A model generated the notes under the pieces. The model saw nothing but the letters and a program-made list of their open reading frames with translations, was not told where the DNA came from and ran no database searches. Of a DNA stretch of 64,000 bases, positions 16,266 through 23,758 are shown in pieces (the stretch's first letter is position 1; the number at the start of each line of letters is the position of its first letter). The position numbers and the translations under genes are program-made. This stretch comes from Singulisphaera acidiphila DSM 18658 (GTDB lineage Bacteria > Planctomycetota > Planctomycetia > Isosphaerales > Isosphaeraceae): contig NC_019892.1 of assembly GCF_000242455.2 (NCBI RefSeq), positions 4,092,001-4,156,000 on the forward strand. The letters are read 5' to 3'.

Positions 16266-17645
16266 TCACGCGGCGAGTCGAATCAACAAGAGAATGGCGA
16301 TCGAGTAGAAGATCAGCAGGCCGGTGGCGTCGACGAGCGTGCTGATCAGCGGGGCCGAGACGACCGCGGGGTCGATGTCGAACCGGCGTGCCAGCAAGGG
16401 GACCAAGGCCCCGACGCCGTTGGCCCAAATGCAAATCCCCAGAATTGCCAGGCCAATGACCGCCCCGAAGATGGGGGGATGACCAAGGATCAACCAGGTG
16501 AACCCGAATCCGAGTACCCCCAGGAGCATCCCCAGGAGGAGCCCGGTCAGCACTTCACGGCCGACCACCTTGATGGTGTCGCTCGGGCGGATATCGCCCA
16601 AGGCGAGGCCACGGATGATCGTGCCGACGCTCTGGCTCCCCGCGTTCCCGCCGGTCCCGATCAAAAGGGGAATAAAGGTGTCGAACTCGAGGAGCGGGAA
16701 ACGATCGTTCACCCAGTTAAATGAGTGCACGACAAAGCGAGTGATCGTTCCGGCAAGGAAGAGCATCAAGAGCCAGCCGATCCGCCGCCGGACCGCTTCG
16801 ACGATCCGCCCTTGCCAGTACGACTCTTCATCGGCCTCGGCATCCTTCGAAACACCACCGAAGGCGAGGATGTCTTCGGTCTGCTCCTTCCGGAGAATGT
16901 CCATCGCATCGTCATGCGTGATGATACCGACCAGCATGTCCGTGGTATCCACGACGGGAATGGCGATCAGGTCATACTTGCCAATCTGGCGGGCCACCGA
17001 CTCCTGATCCTCGTCGACCCGAGCGAAGATCACGTCGTGCCGCATGATGTCGCCGATCCGGGCCGAAGCACTCCGGGAGAGGATCAGCGTCTTGAGTGAA
17101 ACGAAGCCAACAAGCTTGCGCTGCGGGTCGACGACGTAGTTGTAATAGATCGTTTCACTGTCGGGCGCATCGTGCCGAAGCCGTTCCAGCGCCTCGCGGA
17201 CGGTCAGTTGTGGGGAGAGTGTGACATAGTCGGTCGTCATTACCGAACCGGCTGTCCCCGGCTCGTAGCTGGCGAGCCGACGGATATCCTCGCGTTCGGC
17301 CTGCGCCAGGTGGGGGAGGATCCGATCGACATTGTCCTCTTCGAGCCGGTTGACAAGGTCGGCCCGCTCATCGTGGGACATCAGGTGGAGCAAGGCGGCC
17401 GACTCGGCCGGCGACATCGACTCGATCAGGTGAACCTGGCGCTCGCTATCGAGGTAGCTGAGGATCTCGGCGCGGTTCCGCGCAGGGAGAAGGCCGAGGA
17501 TCGTGTCCCCCTCCACTGGACGGAGGTCCTCGATCATCTCGGCGACCTGCGCGGGGTGGTGATCGCTGAAGAAGTCGCGAAGCGCCGCCGTCTCACCGGC
17601 CTGGATCAACTCGCGCAGGTCGGGAACCAGCAGCGGGTTTCGCAT
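16266..17645 (-). CDS. mgtE: Magnesium transporter MgtE
   Basis: A 459-residue Mg2+ channel/transporter of the inner membrane, normal length. In order: an N-terminal MgtE helical domain (about 1-130, LRPVEGDTILGLLP, LMSHDERADLVNRLEEDN), a pair of CBS domains (about 135-260) that sense Mg2+, and a membrane domain of about five helices with the pore signature PLLIGTGGNAGSQSVGTIIRGLALGD split across residues 335-360. GAGG lies 7 bases before the ATG. It sits between serS (49 bases upstream) and the creatininase gene. Regulation is expected at the protein level through the CBS domains. Confidence 0.93.
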   Translation of the reverse strand: MRNPLLVPDLRELIQAGETAALRDFFSDHHPAQVAEMIEDLRPVEGDTILGLLPARNRAEILSYLDSERQVHLIESMSPAESAALLHLMSHDERADLVNRLEEDNVDRILPHLAQAEREDIRRLASYEPGTAGSVMTTDYVTLSPQLTVREALERLRHDAPDSETIYYNYVVDPQRKLVGFVSLKTLILSRSASARIGDIMRHDVIFARVDEDQESVARQIGKYDLIAIPVVDTTDMLVGIITHDDAMDILRKEQTEDILAFGGVSKDAEADEESYWQGRIVEAVRRRIGWLLMLFLAGTITRFVVHSFNWVNDRFPLLEFDTFIPLLIGTGGNAGSQSVGTIIRGLALGDIRPSDTIKVVGREVLTGLLLGMLLGVLGFGFTWLILGHPPIFGAVIGLAILGICIWANGVGALVPLLARRFDIDPAVVSAPLISTLVDATGLLIFYSIAILLLIRLAA

Positions 17646-17694
17646 TCGGTACCCTCATGGACGCGTAACATTCGAAGAAATCGTGCCTGACAAC

Positions 17695-18990
17695 TCAGGG
17701 CCTACGGCCAATGACCTCTTTCCCCATATACGGTTGCAACACGGTGGGGACATCCACCAGGCCGTCCGCGCGCTGATAGTTCTCGAGGATAACGATCAGG
17801 GCCCGGCTCAAAGCCAGCGCCGTACCGTTGAGCGTATGGACAAATCGAGTCCCCTTCTGACCCGACGGCCGGTAGCGAATATTGAGCCGACGCGCCTGGT
17901 AGTCGGTGCAATCCGAGGTGCTGGTGACCTCACCATATTCCCCGGCTTCGCCGCGACCCGGCATCCAGGCTTCAAGATCGTACTTGCGATAGGCCGGGCC
18001 GCCCAAGTCGCCCGAGCAAATGTCGAGCACTCGATAAGGGATACCCAAGGCCGTGAAGATTTCTTCCTCGATCGCAAGCAGTTCCGCATGCGCCTGGTTG
18101 GACGCCTCGGGCGTCGTGAAGGCGAACATCTCGATTTTCGTGAACTGGTGAACCCGATAGAGTCCCTTGCTCGCCCGCCCCGCAGCGCCGGCCTCGGTCC
18201 GGAAGCAGTGCGAGAGCCCAACGTATTTCAGGGGGAGCACCGCCTCATCAAAGATCTCATCGGCGTGCATTCCACCCAAGGTGATTTCCGCAGTGCCGAT
18301 CAAGCTGAGGTCGGATTCCTCGACCGAGTAGATCTGCGTTTCGGTCCCGCGCGGGGTGAACCCGATCCCCTCGAGAATCTGGTTCCGCGCCAGGTCGGGC
18401 GTGACGATGGGGGAGAACCCCTTCGCCACGAGCGTCCGGATCGCGAACTGCTGGAGTGCTAGTTCGAGCAGAACGGCATCGTTCTTGAGGAAGTAGAAAC
18501 CATGGCCCGAGACCTTGGCCCCGCTCTCGAAGTCGATCAGGTCGAGCGCCTTGCCGATCTCAACATGGTCCCTCGCCTTGAAATCGAAAGCGCGAGGCGT
18601 GCCCACTTTGCGAAGTTCGAGGCTCTCGTCCTCAAGGGCACCGATCGGAGCATCGGGGTGGGTGAGATTCGGAATCCGCGCCAGGTGGCTTTTCAAGTGA
18701 GCATCAAGGCTCTTGAGCTCGGTCTCATTATCACCGATCGAGGCCTTGAGTTGTTTCCCCTCGGCAATGAATGCCTGGCGCTTTTCCGGGTCCTTCTCCT
18801 TCCCCGTCGCCTGGGCGTTGGCATTTTGGAGCCGGCGAACTTCCTCGACTTCTTGGAGGAGCGTCTTCCGCTTCTGCTCCAACTCGACGACGACATCAAC
18901 GGCATCCAGGATATCAGTTGGGACGTTTCGATTGCGGCAATTCTGTTTGACGGCCTCGACATTGGCCAAGAGATATTTAATATCAAGCAT
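17695..18990 (-). CDS. serS: Serine--tRNA ligase
   Basis: A 431-residue class II aminoacyl-tRNA synthetase that charges tRNA-Ser, acting as a cytoplasmic dimer. The N-terminal coiled-coil arm (about 25-105, Lys/Glu-rich) binds the tRNA long arm. Class II motif 2 is in CFRTEAGAAG...GLYRVHQF and motif 3 in NGTALALSRALIVILENYQ. Length is normal. The start MLDIKYLL has AGGG 8 bases upstream. It is first in a probable three-gene operon with mgtE and the creatininase-type gene. Confidence 0.96.
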   Translation of the reverse strand: MLDIKYLLANVEAVKQNCRNRNVPTDILDAVDVVVELEQKRKTLLQEVEEVRRLQNANAQATGKEKDPEKRQAFIAEGKQLKASIGDNETELKSLDAHLKSHLARIPNLTHPDAPIGALEDESLELRKVGTPRAFDFKARDHVEIGKALDLIDFESGAKVSGHGFYFLKNDAVLLELALQQFAIRTLVAKGFSPIVTPDLARNQILEGIGFTPRGTETQIYSVEESDLSLIGTAEITLGGMHADEIFDEAVLPLKYVGLSHCFRTEAGAAGRASKGLYRVHQFTKIEMFAFTTPEASNQAHAELLAIEEEIFTALGIPYRVLDICSGDLGGPAYRKYDLEAWMPGRGEAGEYGEVTSTSDCTDYQARRLNIRYRPSGQKGTRFVHTLNGTALALSRALIVILENYQRADGLVDVPTVLQPYMGKEVIGRRP

Positions 18991-19336
18991 CGAACGACCC
19001 TGAAAAACAAAAAGGTCTCGTGATAGTTAGAAACGTCCAACCTGAAATGAGCGGTCGTCAATCGTCAGGGATGCACGCCCCTCGGTTGAGCGACCTGCCC
19101 CGAAGCATGATCGCAACCTGGAGTAGCGACCGTTCGTCGCCAGCCCCCGAGATGGATACTCATGCTAGAGCGATCTTCGTTCGGCTGGATCATTGGCCTA
19201 TCGCCCTGAAAGGCTGGGGGCCACACTCGGTCCTCAGCCTTCCGGCCCTCGCACCGGAGTCCAAGCCCGGCCCTCAGCCATTTCACAATAGCCAACTCGA
19301 GGGTCAACACCTCTAAACTCTCAATTCCCGCTCCGC
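18991..19336. other. Intergenic stretch before the repeat arrays
   Basis: About 350 bases upstream of serS. It probably holds the serS promoter, but I see no convincing elements, no gene and no RNA structure. Confidence 0.4.
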
Positions 19337-19593
19337 AGCCCTGAAGGGGCGACCGTTCATAGCCAGGGGCGCAAGCCCCTGGAATTGTGCTACCACCCCG
19401 TAGCTTCCCGTAGCCCCGGAGGGGCGACCGTTCATAGCCAGGGGCGCAAGCCCCTGGACACATGGCTTCACCCCATGACTTCCCGCAGCCCCGAAGGGGC
19501 GACCGTTCATAGCCAGAGGCGCAAGCCCCTGGAATTGTGCTATCACCCCATGACTTCCCGTAGCCCCGGAGGGGCGCAAGCCCCCGAAAGGGA
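19337..19593 (+). repeat. Left REP array (four units)
   Basis: Units begin at about 19337, 19411, 19487 and 19561 (period 74-76). Each has hairpin A (GCCCYGAAGGGGC or GCCCCGGAGGGGC), a GACCGTTCATAG link, and hairpin B CCAGGGGCGCAAGCCCCTGG, an 8-bp stem with a GCAA loop. Unit 3 has one substitution (CCAGAGGC). Unit 4 is a hybrid in which hairpin A runs straight into the right half of hairpin B, as if the middle was deleted. Confidence 0.85.
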
Positions 19594-19648
19594 CCCCAAT
19601 CCCCCTCACTTTCAACCGATGGCGAGCCGAGGCCAAACGCGTCGCGAA

Positions 19649-20011
19649 TCAATCCCACAGGTATTTCTCGTCGTATTCAATTCCATGCCGTTCCAAGAAG
19701 ATGAGATACTCCTCCTGAAACGTTGTTGTCCGATGATGTTCGTTCTGATCTTCGAGATATTTTCTTACGTTTGCGAGTTGGGAGTAACTGACGGTGAACG
19801 CCCCATATCCCGACTGCCAGGCAAAACTCCTCAAATCGTCGTACGTCTCATGAACCCATTTCGAAGAAACGGACTTGATGCCACGCAACGCCTCTACCAA
19901 AGAAGACTGCTTATACAAAGAAACGAGCAAATGAACGTGATCAGGCATTCCACCTGCTGCGAGTAGAGTTCCCTTCTCCGCGCGAAGATAACCTCCAATA
20001 TACTCGTACAA
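19649..20011 (-). CDS. REP-associated tyrosine transposase (Y1/IS200-like), 5' end damaged
   Basis: Y1 HUH-type transposase. GGMPDHVHLLVS holds the HUH motif and VRKYLEDQNEHH the catalytic Tyr with its Y-x3-Q pattern; the C terminus FQEEYLIFLERHGIEYDEKYLWD is typical of the IS200/RAYT group. Such enzymes cut and rejoin single-stranded hairpin DNA. Homology continues upstream of the TTG at 20011 to about 20080 (YYHLIFSTKSREPTLKPEI), but no ATG, GTG or TTG is in frame there. An ATG at 20112 opens a different frame (MVRNAAILVYV) that would join after a one-base shift. The gene is therefore either a recent pseudogene, recoded, or misread by one base. Confidence 0.75.
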   Translation of the reverse strand: MYEYIGGYLRAEKGTLLAAGGMPDHVHLLVSLYKQSSLVEALRGIKSVSSKWVHETYDDLRSFAWQSGYGAFTVSYSQLANVRKYLEDQNEHHRTTTFQEEYLIFLERHGIEYDEKYLWD

Positions 20012-20129
20012 ACGAGGCAGAATTTCAGGTTTGAGCGTAGGTTCACGAGACTTTGTGCTGAAGATTAGATGGTAATAAAGACATACACAAGGATTGCGGC
20101 ATTGCGAACCATGATTTCGAAAAGTTGAC

Positions 20130-20571
20130 GGCCCGGGCTGGCTACTGACGGTCGCCCTTTCAGGGCTGCGAAAAACAAAGAACTAAAGATCCACCTCAAC
20201 TCCAGGGGCTTGCGCCCCTGGCTAGGAACGGTCGCCCCTTCAGGGCTGCAAAAAAAAAGAACGTAGAAGGGGGTCCGCCTCAACTCCAGGGGCTTGCGCC
20301 CCTGGCTAGGAACGGTCGCCCCTTCAGGGCTACAAAAAAACAAAGAACGAAGAAGGGGGTCCGCCTCAATTCCAGGGGCTTGCGCCCCTGGCTAGGAACG
20401 GTCGCCCCTTCGGGGCTACAAAAGAACCGAGGGGATCTACTTCAACTCCAGGGGCTTGCGCCCCTGGCTAGAAACGGTCGCCCCTTCAGGGCTGCAAAAG
20501 AACCGAGGGGATCGGCCTCAACTCCAGGGGCTTGCGCCCCTGGCTAGAAACGGTCGACTCCTCGGGGCTAC
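20130..20571 (-). repeat. Right REP array (five full units and a fragment)
   Basis: Five full units start with CCAGGGGCTTGCGCCCCTGG at 20202, 20286, 20372, 20448 and 20524, each followed by CTAGRAACGGTCG and hairpin A (CCCCTTCRGGGCT). They are the reverse complement of the left-array unit. Between units lie A-rich linkers (AAAAGAACCGAGGGGAT and relatives). A decayed copy lies at about 20130-20168. The last unit has a changed hairpin A (GACTCCTCGGGGC). Confidence 0.85.
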
Positions 20572-20646
20572 GAGAAAACTTGGGCTCACACCATTCTTCC
20601 AAAGGTTCCTGACGCTCGCCAAACACAATCAGAAACGGTTACGAAA

Positions 20647-22044
20647 TTATGGCACCGCGGATTCGGATCGATCTCCCTCTTTGACCAGTTCCTCGAACAG
20701 GTGAGCACTAGCCTTGATTCCCTTCTGGAAGTCGGCCAGGGAGAACTTCTCGTTAGGCCCGTGCAGGTTGTCGTCGTTCTGCCCCCAGCCAAGGAGGAGG
20801 GTATCGACTCCGAGTTGATCTTTGAGAAGCCCCACGACGGGAATCGAGCCCCCTTCGCGGATGAAGACCGGGGCCTTACCGAAGCCCGCCTCGACGGCGC
20901 GGACGGCCGCGCGAACGCCGGGGCTGTCGACCCCGACGAGGACGGCAGGGGCACCGTGGTGAACGATCAGCTCATAGGTGACCCCGGGGGGGCAGACCGC
21001 TTTGAGGTGAGCCCGAAACTGCTCGGCCACCGTCGTCGGATCTTGGCCGGGGACGAGACGGAAACTGAGCTTGGCTCCCGCCTTGCAGGGCAGGACGGTC
21101 TTGGGACCAGGTCCTTGATAACCGCCAAAGATCCCGTTCACGTCGCAGGTTGGTCGGGCCCATTTCCGCTCGAGGGTCGTGTAGCCCGACTCCCCTTCCA
21201 ACGACGATACACCGAGACTCGCCTGAAACTCGGCCTCCGAGAACGGCAGCTTGGCGAACTCCGCCCGCTCCCAATCTTCCAAGGGCTTGACCGGGTCGTA
21301 GAAACCGGGGAGCTGAATCTTCCCGTCCGGCCCCTTCAGGCTCGCAAGGATCACCGCAAGGGCGTTGCAAGGATTGGCGACGGTCCCCCCGAAGGTCCCC
21401 GAATGGAGGTCGGTCCGCGCCCCCTGGACGAGCACCTCGAAGTAGGCCAACCCCTTCAGGCCATAGGTGATCGCCGGCATGCCGGGGGCAAACTGGCTTG
21501 TGTCCGAGATCACCGCGTAGTCGCACGCCAGTTTTGTCTTGTTCTCAGCGACAAACTGCTCGAGGTTCGCTCCGCCAACCTCTTCCTCCCCCTCGATCAG
21601 AAACTTCACATTCAAGGGAAGTTCGCCCGCCCCCTTGAGCCAGGCCTCGGCGGCCTTGAGGTGGGTGAACATTTGACCCTTGTCGTCAGTGGCACCTCGG
21701 GCATAGAGGTTGCCGTCGCGCTCGGTCGGTTCAAACGGGGGAGAGACCCAGGGTTCGAGAGGCTCCGGGGGCTGAACATCGTAGTGGCCATAGATAAGGA
21801 CCGTGGGACGTCCGGGCCGTGGGGCGTTCCGGGCAAAGACGATCGGATGCCCCTTGGTCTCGATCAGCTCGGCGGCCAGTCCCATCGCCTCGAGGTCGTC
21901 GCGGATGAACTCGGCCGCGCGGCGGGTGTCGGCGTCGTGATCGGGCTGGGCGCTGACGCTGGGTATCCGGATCAGCGCTTTGAGCTGCTCCACGAAATCC
22001 GCGCGATGAGCGTCGATATAGGCATCCACCCGGTCGATCGCCAT
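20647..22044 (-). CDS. M20-family dipeptidase
   Basis: A 465-residue cytoplasmic zinc exopeptidase that hydrolyses dipeptides. Metal-site motifs are in order: IYGHYDVQPPEP (His and bridging region), ARGATDDKGQ (bridging Asp and catalytic context), IEGEEEVGG (catalytic Glu and metal Glu), VISDTSQF (metal Asp) and LLLGWGQNDDNLHGPNE (C-terminal metal His). A dimerisation/lid domain runs from about residue 210 to 330. ATG 22044 has GAGGGG 8 bases upstream; a GTG nine bases earlier overlaps that ribosome site and is less likely. Confidence 0.92.
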   Translation of the reverse strand: MAIDRVDAYIDAHRADFVEQLKALIRIPSVSAQPDHDADTRRAAEFIRDDLEAMGLAAELIETKGHPIVFARNAPRPGRPTVLIYGHYDVQPPEPLEPWVSPPFEPTERDGNLYARGATDDKGQMFTHLKAAEAWLKGAGELPLNVKFLIEGEEEVGGANLEQFVAENKTKLACDYAVISDTSQFAPGMPAITYGLKGLAYFEVLVQGARTDLHSGTFGGTVANPCNALAVILASLKGPDGKIQLPGFYDPVKPLEDWERAEFAKLPFSEAEFQASLGVSSLEGESGYTTLERKWARPTCDVNGIFGGYQGPGPKTVLPCKAGAKLSFRLVPGQDPTTVAEQFRAHLKAVCPPGVTYELIVHHGAPAVLVGVDSPGVRAAVRAVEAGFGKAPVFIREGGSIPVVGLLKDQLGVDTLLLGWGQNDDNLHGPNEKFSLADFQKGIKASAHLFEELVKEGDRSESAVP

Positions 22045-22844
22045 GTCCAACACCCCTCGTCAGTAACCTGGTTCCGGACCTTCCTCATCATGCGGAATCC
22101 CGCGGGGAACCCAGTATAACAGTCCCGACGAGCCCGGGCGATGGTTTGCGGCGCGACCTTCGCCCCACGCCCCTTCACAAGTTAGGGCAACCAGGCAAAA
22201 CGCAGCCACGGGCGCAAGCCACGACGACCAGGCGGATGATCCCAGCCAGGGGGAAGTCGTATGTCGTTCAAGCGGACCAAAGGAAGGGATGTTGCATTCC
22301 CGCTTCATGCGAACGGGGTCGGGAAAACGGAAGACTTGTACGCAAAGCGCGCAAAGTTTACAAAAAGATCGAGGGGGATTGCATCGTTGACTTCCCCTAC
22401 GATCGCTCCCGAATGCCAGCAAGAAGACTCAAGTTTCGACCAGGCTAGGCCGAAAGGGATTTTCCCTGTCGAGTTGTGCCACTGGTATCGGATTTGCGAA
22501 TAGGTTTTTACGCAACGAGAAACCAACCGGACCGTTCGATCAGGGATTGATCGAAATTGCCTCGTTCTCGCATCGGTCTGCTCCTCGTTTTTGCTTCACT
22601 CTGTTTTTCATCGCGGGCGGGTTTTCGACGCTGGACGTGGTATATATAGAAGAACGGCATTGAAGCGGTGCCAAAGGAAAGGCGACCGTCCCCGGGGTGG
22701 CTTTCGGCTCCCTTGGGCGCGGTGTCGAACGAACGCCTGGGATGGCTAGGTTCGGGCGGAAGCCCGAGGTCGTTCGACGCAGTGACCGAGGATTCTCACG
22801 AAACATTCCCAATGTTCGTCGCGGTTAGGAGGGGTCCCTTTCCC
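22045..22844. other. Long intergenic region, no gene recognised
   Basis: About 800 bases between divergent genes. Reading frames on both strands have no ribosome site or protein-like composition. It is less GC-rich near 22500-22650 and includes a TATATA at 22641 without a clear -35. It probably carries the promoters of both neighbours; a small RNA cannot be excluded. Confidence 0.4.
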
Positions 22845-23528
22845 ATGAATTTTCTCTCACGCTTCCTCGAGCGGGTGTTGCGTACCAACACGAGCCGTAT
22901 GCCTCGAACCAGCTTCGACGACCTCAGCCAAGATCAGCTTGATGCTCATCTCCGCGTAGGACGATACGGGAACTTCGCGCTAACCGACGCGGTTCGTCCG
23001 TCGTTTGGCCTGGAAGTGATTCCTCGTGAAGGGTATCGCCGCGACGTTTATTGCGATCCCGAGACGGGCAATAAGATGCCGGTGCTCGCGGCCTCGGTTT
23101 CGTCCGAACGGCTCTTTGATGTCCTGATGGACCTGCTCGACCCCTTGGGGGACGAAGTGGACGTGGTCATGGAATCAAGCCATGAGAGTGAGCCCGGCGC
23201 GCATGCCGACCTCTATCGTGAGCACATGGATACGGTCATCCTGAAGAGCACGCTCTATGACTATGAGCCGCTCCTGCTCCATGACGGCTGCACGGGCCTG
23301 GCCGCGCTCAATCCCAACGGTCCGATGGAGGTGCAGTTCGACGAGCACAAGCTGCTCTTCGTCTACGCCAACGACCTCGAGCCGTTCGAGGCGATCCTCC
23401 TCGACCATGGCCTGCGGCGCGACGATAGCCTGAAGTTCATCTCCGAGGCCGAGCACCTGCACTCCACGGACGACGTCTATCGCGACCAGTTCGACGAGCT
23501 TCGCTACCGCTTGGGCATCGACCACTAA
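22845..23528 (+). CDS. Conserved-looking protein of unknown function
   Basis: A 227-residue soluble, strongly acidic protein that I do not recognise. It starts MNFLSRFLERVLRTN, a short amphipathic segment, then shows regular alpha/beta-like sequence (RLFDVLMDLLDPLGDEVDVVMES, PMEVQFDEHKLLFVYANDLEPFEAILL) with no catalytic motif that I can name. GGAGGGG lies about 13 bases before the ATG, rather far; an in-frame ATG at 22812 is an alternative. Strong coding character and a terminator hairpin just downstream make it a real gene. Confidence 0.7.
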   Translation: MNFLSRFLERVLRTNTSRMPRTSFDDLSQDQLDAHLRVGRYGNFALTDAVRPSFGLEVIPREGYRRDVYCDPETGNKMPVLAASVSSERLFDVLMDLLDPLGDEVDVVMESSHESEPGAHADLYREHMDTVILKSTLYDYEPLLLHDGCTGLAALNPNGPMEVQFDEHKLLFVYANDLEPFEAILLDHGLRRDDSLKFISEAEHLHSTDDVYRDQFDELRYRLGIDH

Positions 23529-23594
23529 TTCATTGAAATCACGTTCACGTTCATTGGGTTCGGCCCCCTCCGATGCACCCTTGATGAGCACCCC

Positions 23595-23632
23595 GCGGGG
23601 CGGGGCCTCGGTTTGCCGAGGCCTCGCCCCGC
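23595..23632 (+). terminator. Strong GC-rich hairpin
   Basis: 17-base arms (23595-23611 and 23616-23632) with one mismatch and a TTTG loop, about 65 bases past the stop. It lacks a long T-run but is very stable. Confidence 0.6.
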
Positions 23633-23758
23633 TGAGCTTTGAACACGCTGTTTGACCACCCAATGCCGCGTTGCGTACCATTGGGGACTCACCTGAGTTT
23701 CACTCCGGGCCTTCGCCTCGGAGCCCTACGTTCATGGATCACGTTGAGGTCTGCCGGA

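Larger units (their letters stand above)
19337..20571. mobile_element. RAYT transposase with flanking inverted REP arrays
   Basis: A single-copy Y1 (REP-associated tyrosine) transposase gene at 19649-20080 lies between a left array of four palindromic units (19337-19593) and a right array of five and a half units (20130-20571) in the opposite orientation. Units repeat every 74-86 bases. This is the organisation of a REP/RAYT cassette, where the transposase recognises its own flanking hairpins. The three parts are annotated separately. Confidence 0.75.

Noticed and set aside
19313..19966. Open frames over the left repeat array and transposase antisense
   Set aside because: Their products are repeats of SPEGATVHSQGRKPLE-type text, a direct translation of the palindromic units, and the rest is antisense to the transposase.
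19337..20571. CRISPR array
   Set aside because: Units repeat every 74-86 bases, are themselves palindromic with two hairpins, linkers are similar to each other rather than unique spacers, and no cas gene is near.
20065..20704. Open frames over the right repeat array
   Set aside because: Same translated-repeat artefact, with no ribosome sites.
20701..22119. 472-residue plus-strand frame opposite the M20 dipeptidase
   Set aside because: Antisense shadow of a gene with all metal-site motifs.
22060..22422. 120-residue minus-strand frame upstream of the dipeptidase
   Set aside because: No ribosome site, biased composition and no recognisable domain; treated as intergenic.
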